Origin: Gliomastix tumulicola
Lineage: Eukaryota; Ascomycota; Sordariomycetes; Hypocreales; Bionectriaceae
Length of the DNA: 64,000 nucleotides
Reading direction: 5' to 3'
Assembly (NCBI GenBank): GCA_001599755.1
Contig: BCHX01000001.1
Location: forward strand, 3,472,001-3,536,000
Made by a program: the position numbers and the translations under genes. The notes beneath the pieces were generated by a model. It worked only from the letters and a program-made list of their open reading frames with translations. It was not told where the DNA came from and ran no database searches. The stretch's first letter is position 1. Every line of letters starts with the position of its first letter. Shown here one piece after another: positions 21,955-31,396 of this stretch.

Positions 21955-22747
21955 GCTATATCTAGTATTTCCGTATATATTCCAAGAGGGTAAACGTGTT
22001 AGAGAAACGCAATGCTTCGAAGTGCAATTGTCTGCTCGTCGGAGGTTCAAGCTAGGGGATCGCCAGTGCCCAAGGTTGACCTCAGCTTCTTCAGGAGCGT
22101 GGACTCGGTGCTCAAAGATGTGCAGAACTGGCTAGTAAGAATAACGACACGACGAATTCGCAGTGTATCTCCGGATCGGCGAACTTGAATTAAAGAAGTA
22201 TATAATAGTATAAAGCAACACTGGCATATTTCTGGGAATGCTGCTTTGCCAACGAGTGTCGTATGGTTGATGGATCTCGACGCCGTCACGTGCTAAAACT
22301 TCGAGATCAGTCCTTATCTTATCGTGGAGAGCTAAGAGCAGAAGTGGATCCAAAAGTACCGCCAGGAACTGCACCTCGCCAACGTCGCGTTTGGAGCTCG
22401 CCAATTGTTGCCAAACAACCAAAAAAATTGAAGCCGCTTTCTCTGAGCTTCAACCATTGAGGTTCGGCGCCAACCCATCTACTTGGTTGGTTCTGCTACT
22501 CAAGACGCTACTTTTCTTTACCTTTCATTCACCTTCTCATCGATCAGCCTCGCGGCTGCTCTGCTCGCGAACAATCTCTGTTGGAGGTGACGTCTCCGAG
22601 CTTCTCTCTATTGTCTCGCGAGGTGCTGTTATGATCTGAATCTTTTCAATCATCGCGCCGCTCGCTCCGACCGAATCAGACACTCGATCTCGAAACCATA
22701 CCGCGTGCGAAGACATCTAAGACGACTTCATTCGACAGGCAGCCACA
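21955..22747. promoter_or_regulatory. Divergent promoter region, Laa2-like gene and NSP1
   Basis: About 0.8 kb between two start codons. It contains CT-rich stretches at 22490-22690 that look like the NSP1 leader. No gene seen; the 96-codon minus-strand ORF at 22132-22422 has no motif. Confidence 0.45.
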
Positions 22748-24830
22748 ATGTCTTTCAGCTTCGGAACGCCCAGCTCATCGGGCGCTGCGGCCAACAATAC
22801 GAGTTCAACAGCGCCATCGACCGGTGGCCTTTTCGGTGGAGGAACTCCCACGTTTGGTGGCGGTGGCTCGACTGGTAACACATCCGCGGCGCCACCGGCC
22901 AGTGGCATTTTTGGGCAGCAGAACGCTGGTGCCCAGAAGCCTGCCGGTTCGAGCCTGTTCTCTGGCGCGGCCGCTGCCCCCGGCGGCTCGTCTCTCTTTG
23001 GCGGTGGCAGCAGCTCGACACCTACGTCTTCGGCTCCCGCTACAACGCTATTTGGAGGAGCGGCCAGCACGACTCCATCAACGGGTGGTCTGTTCGGGGG
23101 TGCCGCCAAGCCTGCAGACAAGCCTGCTTCCAACCTGTTTGGAGGTGGTGGCTCTGCAACGGGTTCAAGCTCGGGGCTTTTTGGTGGACAGAACAACGCG
23201 AGCCAGGCCCCGGCTACGGCTTCTGCCCCGGCTACGAGCCTCTTTGGAAGCAAGCCTCAGGAGGGAGGCGCTAGCCCGTTCGCAACGGGCACGTCCACGC
23301 CAGCCAAGCCTTTGTTCTCTATGCCCTCGACCACCCCCGCTGGAGCACCACCGACAGATGCCTCGAAACCCGCCACCGGCCTCTTTGGCAACGCTGGCGC
23401 CCAGTCAGGGGGCTCTGCCAGCTTGTTCTCCAACCTAGGCAAGCCGGCCACGACCACCTCGCAGACCACTTCACAACCCGCGACCACCTCGACCCCAGCT
23501 GCTTCAGGTGCCTCGACCCAGCCTGCCCCGGCCTTCGGCAATCTTTTCAACAAGGCCCCTGCGCCCACAACCGGTGCGAGCCAAACACCGTCAACTCAAC
23601 CAGCTTCTCAAGCGCCCGCTATGCCATCAGCATCGTCTCTCTTTGGAAACAAAGGTGCTACTCCGGCTGCCTCTGCTGCTCCTGCTGCTCCTCCCGGTGC
23701 GGCTACGACCACTGCCTCGGCAGGTACCACGGCTTCAACAGCAGCCCCCACTTCATTGTTCGGTGGCGCTGCAGCGGGCTCGGGCTCGACGACCACGACC
23801 AGCTCCTTGTTTGGCGGTGCCCCGGCGGCGACCACTTCTGCACCCTCCCGACCATCGCTATTCTCGTCTGCTGCTCCTAGTGGCGCGGCGACAACATCCC
23901 AGCCTGCTGCGACTGCAGCTCCTCCAGCTACCACTGGTGCTCCCACTCCCGCAGCCCCAGCTCAGTCCGGAGGGGCAGCCTCCCTATTTGGCGCGCCTAA
24001 AGCCGCTACCCCAGCTGCGACTGGCGACAAGCCCAAGGCGCCGGACGCGGCTCAGACTGGGTCTGCTGCTGCGGCGCCTAATGCTCTAGGCGCATCAACG
24101 ACTGGACCTACTTCTCAGATTGCAAGGCTCAAGAACAAGACGATGGAAGACATTGTCACTCGATGGGCATCCGACTTATCTAAGTACCAGAAGGAGTTCA
24201 AGGACCAAGCTACCAAGGTTTCCACTTGGGACCGACAGCTGGTTGACAACGGTGAAAAGATCCAGAAGCTGTATCTCGATACCTTCGAGGCTGAGCGTGC
24301 CAGCCACGAGATCGAGCGCCAACTTGCGTCCGTCGAAGGACAACAGGAAGAACTCGAGGCGTGGCTCGAACGCTACGAGGGAGAAGTTCAGGAGATGTTC
24401 ACCCGGCAGATCGGTCCCGGCGAGCAGCTGACTGGCCCGGATCAGGAGCGTGAGCGGACCTACAAACTGGCCGAGAAGTTGTCTCAGCAGCTGGAAGAGA
24501 AGTCCAAGGACTTGTCCAAGATGGTGCAGGAGATCAATGACATCTCTGGAACCCTTAGCAAGGGTGCCAAGCCAGAGGATCCGGTATATATTCTCCCCTT
24601 TTTTTCTTCTTTACCACGACGGCATGCTAACAATAACTCAACAGCTAAGCCAGATTGTCCGAGTCCTGAATGGCCATCTTACGCAGCTCCAGTGGATTGA
24701 TGCTAATGCCTCTTCACTGCAAGCCAAGGTGGCCGCTGCCCAGAAGTCGAACAACAATCTTGGAGGACACGGCGGAGTTGAGCACGATGCTGCGGAAAGC
24801 TTCTACCGCTCATACATGGGACGCAGGTGA
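22748..24830 (+). CDS. NSP1: Nucleoporin Nsp1/Nup62 family
   Basis: A 673-residue central-channel FG nucleoporin. Exon 1 is 22748-24583 and exon 2 is 24645-24830, around a 61-nt intron (donor GTATAT, branch GCTAACAA, acceptor ACTCAACAG). Residues 1-450 are Gly/Ala/Ser/Thr/Pro-rich with many SLFG, LFGG and GLFG-type repeats, the unstructured barrier-forming and karyopherin-binding part. From about residue 455 (QIARLKNKTMEDIVTRWAS) the Nsp1 C-terminal coiled coil begins, with WDRQLVDNGEKIQKLYLDTF, ending in IDANASSLQAKVAAAQ and FYRSYMGRR. This coiled coil assembles with Nup57 and Nup49 homologues in the pore channel, and in fungi also with Nup82. Length is somewhat below yeast Nsp1, because the repeat region is shorter. 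Confidence 0.95.
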
Positions 24831-25141
24831 AAAATTGATTTTTTTGAGGCGTTGCGGGCAGGTTATGATCAAGTGTCACTATTTTTCTTCACAATTCAAA
24901 TCTCGAATCAATCTCGGGACGGGGAGGGTTTTGTAACCATAGACTCAAGATAGGAAGGAGCCTGGGGTGTTGACAAGTTGAACGAAGATATTTTTGTACA
25001 TGTACAGTAGCGGTATCTCTCGACTGACTGAACGGAGGGTTGCTAAGGTGCCCTTCCGTCGGTATCGTAGTCCACGGTAGACCAATCTGCTTGCTCATAC
25101 CCATCGATCCATCGCTGTTGTCCTATACCAGGCCGAGGCCT
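24831..25141. other. 3' spacer between convergent NSP1 and INH1 genes
   Basis: About 310 bp between stop codons. A T-rich stretch after the NSP1 stop and the tail of the inhibitor gene are all that is seen. No gene. Confidence 0.5.
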
Positions 25142-25638
25142 TTAGTTCTGCTCGCCGCCCTGGTCCTTGGTGATCTCGTCACTGCCGTCTCGTGGTTAGC
25201 AACAAATTTCTACGCGAAATGCCGTGTCCGGGTGAGAGGGAGATATGGCGTACATGTGGTCGGAGAGGCGCTGGAGGTGGGCCTGCTGCTCCTTCAACTG
25301 CTTGCGCAGGGCGATGAGCTTCTCCTTCTCGCGCAGGCGGATGGCGTAGTCCTCGCTGGCCTTCTCGCGGCGCTGGAAAGCATCACTGTTTCGGTTCGGA
25401 AGAGACCCAATTAGCTTCTGGTGCGACATCGGACAGGCTACTTGTTGCTCTGCATTCAAGCCTGGCTTCCACTTGGTTTTTTTTTTTTTTGGTGTTGTCG
25501 GACTGATGGGACTTACCCAGCGCCACCCATCTTCGGCGGAGCACCAGTGTCTCCCTCGCTCATGGCGCGAGCAGTGGTGGTGAAGGCAGCTCGGAGGGGA
25601 CGGAGGCTGGCCGTCTTGGTGAAGGTTGTGCGGAGCAT
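25142..25638 (-). CDS. INH1: Mitochondrial F1-ATPase inhibitor IF1
   Basis: A 97-residue small protein from three exons: 25638-25517, 25385-25254, 25181-25142. The N-terminus (MLRTTFTKTASLRPLRAAF) is an Arg/Thr/Ser-rich mitochondrial presequence. The mature part starts MSEGDTGAPPKMGGAG. The inhibitory segment reads DAFQRREKASEDYAIRLREK, followed by a long helix (LIALRKQLKEQQAHLQRLSD) for dimerisation. IF1 blocks ATP hydrolysis by F1 when the membrane potential falls. The second intron (25182-25253) starts GTACGC right after CACAT and ends CGGCAG. Splicing it gives HIDEITKDQGGEQN, whereas reading through would give an unrelated tail. Intron 1 is 131 nt and contains a T13 tract. Confidence 0.92.
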
Positions 25639-27719
25639 GATTGGGAGGAGGAGAATTGGGTTGCGCTGAGGTGGTTGGAGGTCGGTAGATTTGGGCTTGG
25701 AGGTAGAAGATGACGTGTGGATGGATGGCTATTGGCTTTTTGTATGCTGGTGGCTGGCGGACGACCTGGAGCTCCGGACAGCACTGAAGTTGGTGGGCCT
25801 GGGAGGAGACGGATAGGGGGATACATCTAGCTCGCGCTTGAAGCAGCTGTGTTGGGGGTACTATGTTAACGCGGAGGGGAACCGGTGGCCCTTGCGGGCC
25901 CCGACTCTGGCCGAGCTTGTGGCCTGACTTCCACGGCTGAAGGTGGTCACCTGCAGTGCTTTCTTTGCACTGAAAGCAAACGAGCATTGCTGGAAGCTTT
26001 GCGAATCCCCTCGAGGGTACTACTACTAGTAGCATGATGCAGAAAAGCCCAACATATCGGGAAGACACAAATGCAACCGTTTTCGTTTGTGACTGCCACG
26101 CTGAGCGTTAGTAACAGTATGCCACCTTGACAGGTTGCGACCGAGGTCATGGAGGCATCAAGCTGGGTAATACTGTAGCTAGTATCTACCTGTATAGACT
26201 CCATCTACGTAGCATCAGCTCGCCAGATGCAGAGTTGCAGAGACGCTGAGTCACGGGCTACATCTGGTTTGCATGCGCTACGTGTTATTGGGTGGCCTGC
26301 AATTCATGCGTCGGTGACGTGATGGCTCAGGTTCGTGTGACACGACGGAACGGGTGAATGGTCAGGTCGGGGCTGTGGTTGGTTGTTCCAACAACGAAAG
26401 CATGCTTGCAGGACCAAAACAAACTTGGTGCACGTAATAGCAGACGCTCCATCACTGCTGTTATACCCTGACTTCATGCCCTTATCTGGGCGATGGCGAA
26501 GCTGGATCTTGATCTGGGTGCATGAATATGTTTCTCGACCCGTGCAGCATCAATTGGGTGATGATGATGGCTGTCGATTGTTGCCTTGGAACGCCGCCTC
26601 AAACCCAGGCGGACCACAGCCCAGGCCACCTCACCCGACCTCAGCAGTGGCCACAGGTGATCAGGGCGGGATTATAGCGCGTGGTGGTGCGCTCCAGGGC
26701 TGTGTGAGTCGCTGGTGCAGAGAAAAGGCGCCCTCGCAGGCCCTCGACGCTTTAGTGCGGTACCTGTGGAGGCGATCCCAAAGTACCAAAGTGGGTCTGC
26801 AGCAGGTACACATTCGCAGCGCCCATGCGCGGTGGGGTACTCACCGATACATCAGAGTGGGCTGTCCACCCTGTACCCCCATGCTGGGCCTTTCCACCTC
26901 CCATCTCCCAGTTTCCATCCGCCCTTTCCCTTCCCTTGTCCCTTTAAACTTGAACCTCGAACCCACCTCTCTCCAAATCACATCCTAACATCAACATTGC
27001 CTTCCGCGCTTCTCTCTGCCTACCACGCTCTCGCCCCCAGGCCAACTGCGATACCCTCACCCGATTCCAACCCAACGCCGCACGTCTCTACACGTTCCTG
27101 GTATGTCTCTTTGCTCTCTCCGCCCTCTTCCTGCGTCGCCTTGGGCGCTCGCGGTATCCACAGGCACGCAACGCAACGCACACTGCGTCATTGCCTCCTG
27201 AAACTCCTGCTTCCCTCTCTGCCCCCTCCCCGCCCATTGTCCTGCCCTCGCGCCCCCAGCCCAAGCCGCGTATCACCGCTCGCCGATGTGCCTGCCCGCG
27301 CCTTGACGACGGCACCAGGCGCTCGAGTCCGCTCCATTGGAAGTCCTCTGCGTTTTGCGCGACCGCAAATTGCCCTGCCGCCGACTCGTGGTCATCCTTG
27401 AACCCCACCACAGATTTCAGGGAGAGCGGGGGAGAAGCCAACATCATTACTCGAGATACCGCGCCTCGCCATCGATGCTCTGCGCCTTGCGCCCTCGCAG
27501 CGGCTGCTGTCGGCGTGCGTTGCGGTGCCGAGTTTGATGCGCGCGCTGAAGGGCGAAATGACGTGTTGCTTTTTTTTCTTTTGCTCATTTGATGCATTGA
27601 CACGTTCAAATGGATGGATCCTCTCCCAGCGAAGGAAAAAACCAGTACTAAAGGCGTCGCGATTTGTTGCTAACGTTCTCTCTTGCCATAATCTAGTCCA
27701 ACCCAACACCACCGCCAAA
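25639..27719. promoter_or_regulatory. Long divergent region upstream of INH1 and 14-3-3
   Basis: About 2.1 kb. The right part (26990-27100) is CT-rich and looks like a transcribed leader. A candidate 5'-UTR intron follows (separate entry). ORFs in 26383-27609 lie on both strands with no protein signature. The remainder shows nothing I can name. Confidence 0.45.
27101..27696 (+). other. Candidate 5'-UTR intron of the 14-3-3 gene
   Basis: The 3' end is strong: GCTAACGTTC is followed 20 nt later by ATCTAG at 27696, then a 23-nt leader to the ATG. The best matching donor is GTATGT at 27101 (TTCCTG|GTATGT), giving a 596-nt intron in the untranslated leader. The acceptor is convincing; the donor is a choice among several GT sites. 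Confidence 0.45.
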
Positions 27720-28716
27720 ATGGGTCAAGAAGATGCTGTCTACCTGGCTAAGCTCGCCGAGCAGGCCGAGCGCTACGAGGGTGTGTATCTCCAATACGTG
27801 CCGGATTTGGCCATTCCCCTACATCTCCGGCGCTGATGATGCTAACCAATGTGCTTATCAGAGATGGTTGAGAACATGAAGATCGTCGCCTCAGAGGACC
27901 GTGACCTCAGCGTCGAAGAGCGTAACCTTCTCTCCGTTGCCTACAAGAACGTTATCGGTGCTCGCCGTGCCTCCTGGAGAATAGTCACTTCCATCGAGCA
28001 GAAGGAGGAGAACAAGGGCAACTCTTCCCAGGTCACCCTTATCAAGGAGTACCGCCAGAAGATCGAGGATGAGCTTGCCAAGATCTGCGAGGACATTCTC
28101 GAAGTCCTTGACAAGCACCTGATCCCCTCTGCCAAGTCTGGCGAGTCCAAGGTCTTCTACCACAAGATGTAAGCCTTGATTCCTCGCCTCTACCGCATGC
28201 GAACCATCGCAGAGTCTAATAACCCTACAGGAAGGGTGACTACCACCGCTACCTCGCCGAGTTTGCCATGGGCGACCGCCGCAAGGACTCTGCCGACAAG
28301 TCCCTCGAGGCCTACAAGGCTGCCACCGAGGTCGCTCAGACCGACCTCCCCCCCACTCACCCCATCCGTCTTGGCCTCGCCCTGAACTTCTCCGTTTTCT
28401 ACTACGAGATCCTCAACGCGCCCGACCAGGCTTGCCATCTTGCCAAGCAGGCTTTCGACGATGCCATTGCCGGTAAGAATGACCAGGCGCAAGTTTCTTG
28501 GGGGATGTCCTGTGCTAACATATGTCCCTCACAGAGCTCGACACTCTCAGCGAGGAGAGCTACAAGGACTCGACGCTCATCATGCAGCTCCTGCGCGACA
28601 ACCTCACCCTCTGGACCTCTTCCGAGGCCGAGAACTCGGCTGGCCAGGATGCTTCCAAGGAGGAGGCGGCTCCCGAGGCTCCCGCTGCTGCTGAGGAGCC
28701 CAAGGCTGCCGAGTAA
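27720..28716 (+). CDS. 14-3-3 family phosphoserine-binding protein
   Basis: A 263-residue 14-3-3 protein (BMH1/rad24 type). Exons: 27720-27780, 27862-28168, 28231-28472, 28535-28716. Signature features: YLAKLAEQAERYEEMVENMK at the N-terminal dimer interface; LSVEERNLLSVAYKNVIGARRASWRIV with the Lys/Arg phosphate-binding residues; KVFYHKMKGDYHRYLAEFA; PIRLGLALNFSVFYYEILN; and ELDTLSEESYKDSTLIMQLL ending LTLW. A short Ala/Glu-rich tail follows. The joins (G+AG, AT+G, G+AG) all restore conserved residues. It binds phosphorylated partners in signalling, cell cycle and secretion. Confidence 0.97.
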
Positions 28717-29235
28717 AGTAAACAGAAAAAAAGAAAAGATAGATGACGGCACTTTGACGAGGGCGTCTCCTTGGCTTCGGCCAATTCTGGAATTTGGTGG
28801 GCTGGTGTCTACGGAGTGGAATCGGAAGACTTCGTTTTTTTATTCTATTTTCAAAGAGCTTCGGCATCGTCTCGGTAAATGCGCGCAAACTACACATCGC
28901 AGGTTGATTTTGCCAACGGACTCGGGCAAGGAGGCCAACCAGATCAAGACCACATAAGGTGGCTTTGCCTTCTAGGCACCTCTGTACTTGACCGACAGAC
29001 CGTATGGACAATAAAAATCCTAAAACTCGTTACCATCGATAGCATTGATATATGAGGATGCGGCCGACGCACAACAATCTTGGCGTTCAACTTTGAACTT
29101 GGTGAAGCGAGTTCGTACAAGTACTAGCAATTGTGACAAGTGCAATTAACCCGTAATTTCTTAATTCTTAACATGGACAACTTGTCTTGTAGAGCCAAAT
29201 CGTGCCACTGGTAATCTATACCTACTAGGTAGTAA
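28717..29235. other. 3' spacer between convergent 14-3-3 and DPH4 genes
   Basis: About 0.5 kb that must contain both 3' UTRs. No motif or gene recognised. Confidence 0.5.
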
Positions 29236-29802
29236 CTAGTTGCCGTTTCCTCCCGCCGACTGAGGAGACTCCTCAACGACAGCAAAGTGAATCCTAAGCC
29301 AAAGACTGCAATCCTGACATCCCACCATCAACTCCCCCGCGTCACCACAGGCTTCCAAGTCGTCTTCGCCGAACAGGTACGCCCTCTCGTTCCCGCAGCG
29401 GCAGCCACGGTACCACGAGCCCGTCGTCTCGTCGTAGGGCAGATCGTCCAGATCGACGTTCTCCACGCCCGTCTGGAAACTCGTCTGTGTCTGCGTCTGC
29501 GCCTGCCCGTCCGGCCTCCTCGACAGGCGCTGTGCGTTGTCGTAGGCTGCGCGGTCCTTGGGGGAGGAGAGGACGTTGAAGGCCGTCGTGATCTGGTCGA
29601 CCGTGTGGAGGAGGACCCCGTTGCCTGCCGGTGCTGCTGAGACTGCTGCGGCTGCTGCCTTCTTGTCTGGGTGGTTCTGGAGGAGCGCGCGGCGGTAGGC
29701 ACGTTTGAGGAGGGCGGCTGGGTCGTGGTGGGAGTCGAGGATGGAGGGGGTGAGGCCGAGGACTTGGTAGTGGGTGGTGGAGGGGAGTGGTTGGGTGTCC
29801 AT
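29236..29802 (-). CDS. DPH4: Diphthamide biosynthesis protein 4 (J-domain, CSL zinc finger)
   Basis: A 188-residue, single-exon protein. Residues 10-90 are a J-domain with THYQVLGLTP, AYRRALLQNHPDKK (HPD motif) and FNVLSSPKDRAAYD, interrupted by an Ala-rich loop. The C-terminal half is a CSL-type zinc finger: LDDLPYDETTGSWYRGCRCG, then ELMVGCQDCSLWLRIHF, giving the C-x-C ... C-x2-C ligands. This pair of domains defines Dph4/Jjj3, an iron-binding partner in the first steps of diphthamide synthesis on eEF2. The protein is complete. Confidence 0.93.
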   Translation of the reverse strand: MDTQPLPSTTHYQVLGLTPSILDSHHDPAALLKRAYRRALLQNHPDKKAAAAAVSAAPAGNGVLLHTVDQITTAFNVLSSPKDRAAYDNAQRLSRRPDGQAQTQTQTSFQTGVENVDLDDLPYDETTGSWYRGCRCGNERAYLFGEDDLEACGDAGELMVGCQDCSLWLRIHFAVVEESPQSAGGNGN

Positions 29803-30334
29803 CTGGGTGGTCGTTGGCTTCCCCTCACGAGCGACCGGCTGGGGAGATGAGATGGGCTAGGGGGGACTTCATTGCCCTTCAAGATGTGACCTTTACGAGT
29901 CGAACGATGTGAGTGTATTGCAGGTAGCGTGCCACTGCTGTGTGAAACGACTGACTGTTGATACTGTGGTGTAAAAGTGAGGATGTCACGTGATACACTC
30001 GCGATGGCTCAACCGAACGGTTACCTACATACCTACCGACCTACGAGTCTAATGCTTCGCTTTCCGTACGCTGCCTTCTATAAATTGGCCCATTTGGCAG
30101 CTTAGATAGTATCTTGTCATCAAATCCAAAGAGCTCTCAAGATGTCACAGCTCTGACTTCACCGTAACCTCTTCTCCTGAGCATTAGAGGACCGCTCTGC
30201 GGGGTGAGACTGAAATGAAGATAGACAGGTAGGTATGTAGACAGGCACATATAAGTGTTCTGAGTGTTTGATTTATTGGTACAGAGAAATACATGGTAAA
30301 TGTACAGTGAGGGCTCGCAGTGTCAAATTCCAGT
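29803..30334. other. Spacer between DPH4 start and mL59 stop
   Basis: About 530 bp holding the DPH4 promoter. A run of ACCTAC-type units occurs near 30024-30044. No gene seen. Confidence 0.45.
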
Positions 30335-30997
30335 TTATTTCGGCCACTTGGACCAGTTGTGCTTTCCGACCTGTAGAGAGTTGTCAGCATATCGATTCTC
30401 ATGCTCGGCCGTCCTGGATACATCTCATAATTTTTTTGGCGGGAGAAGATATCGATTTGGACTGTTGGGTCTTTGGGAACTTACCCTCTTCCATTCCCTG
30501 ATGAGCTGGGGCATCCCCAACATGGCCTTCCGCCTCTTCTCCATCCTAGCAGCAATTGTTAGCAACACGGTTCCCACGAGCAGACGAGGCACTGCATCAT
30601 CAGGGGGGACTTGCTTCGAAATGAGGTGCCTCTCGTAGATGTGACCCTTGACAGACTGCCCAACACCGGTACCCTTGACCCGCAGGCCGTGCTCGACGCG
30701 CTGCGCGATGCGGTGCTCGGTGCCCTTGGTCGTCTCGGGCAGCAGGTGCTCGACGCCGTGGTCGCGCGCCAGCTGCACGAGCTGCGCCTGCCGCCGCTGC
30801 GAGTACACGGGGCCCTGCCACTTGCCCGTGACGGGGTGCTTGTAGAAGGTGAAGGGGTTCGGCCGGAGCTCCTGGTAGGACGTCGGGGCGGCGCCCTCGG
30901 GGGCGATGGCGGCGGGCGGCCAGCGGGCGAAGAAGCGCTGCAGCGGCTCCGGGAGGGCCTTGGCGAGCTGGATCGCCTTGCTCGTGGGGGCGGCCAT
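30335..30997 (-). CDS. MRPL25: Mitochondrial large ribosomal subunit protein mL59 (MRPL25 type)
   Basis: A 159-residue protein from three exons: 30997-30615, 30545-30485, 30370-30335. The N-terminus has LPEPLQRFFARWPP, NPFTFYKHPVTGKWQGPVYS and RRQAQLVQLARDHGVEHLLP. The conserved C-terminal block KGHIYERHLISKMEKRRKAM, MPQLIREWKR and VGKHNWSKWPK is assembled only by splicing. Intron 1 (30546-30614) needs a GC donor (AA|GCAAGT) to join AA+G as Lys, and has branch GCTAAC before CTGCTAG. Being 69 nt with no stop, its retention would insert 23 residues in frame. Intron 2 (30371-30484) is a normal GTAAGT...CTACAG. The ATG chosen is the one starting MAAPTSKAIQLAKALP; the frame is open further upstream. 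Confidence 0.88.
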
Positions 30998-31396
30998 GGC
31001 TGAGGGAGGGGAGGGGGGTGTGAGGCCGTGGCGTTCGTGGGAGTCGGAGAGAGGAGGAGTTGGAGTGATTCGTGGTTCTGGAAATTTCAGGAAAGATCCG
31101 CAAGGCTGAGGTTTTGGGTGGAAAGTTGATGGGTGGAGCAAGAGTGGTCCACTTACCAATCTGGACATCTGATTTGTCCAACCCCGTTTCTTTGCCCCAC
31201 TACTGGGGTTCCTTCAGATTCCCCAAAAGCTCAGCCTTGTCTGCCAACTTAGGCTTCCTCCCATTATTTCACGATTCTCTGACTCATTTCTTCACCATCT
31301 CAACGCGCTTCTCAATACACTTCCTCTCTTATTTCCCTTCGTTCTCTGTGTTTTCCTTTGACTGGAAATTCCACCACAAGTCACCTAGGCAACATC
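30998..31396. promoter_or_regulatory. Compact divergent promoter, mL59 and PRP28
   Basis: Only 399 bp separates the two start codons, so the promoters must be shared or adjacent. CT-rich leader sequence occupies 31230-31380 on the PRP28 side. Confidence 0.5.

Noticed and set aside
26383..27609. ORFs of 130-230 codons on both strands upstream of 14-3-3
   Set aside because: Overlapping on both strands, no motifs, and the region looks like a CT-rich leader with a UTR intron.
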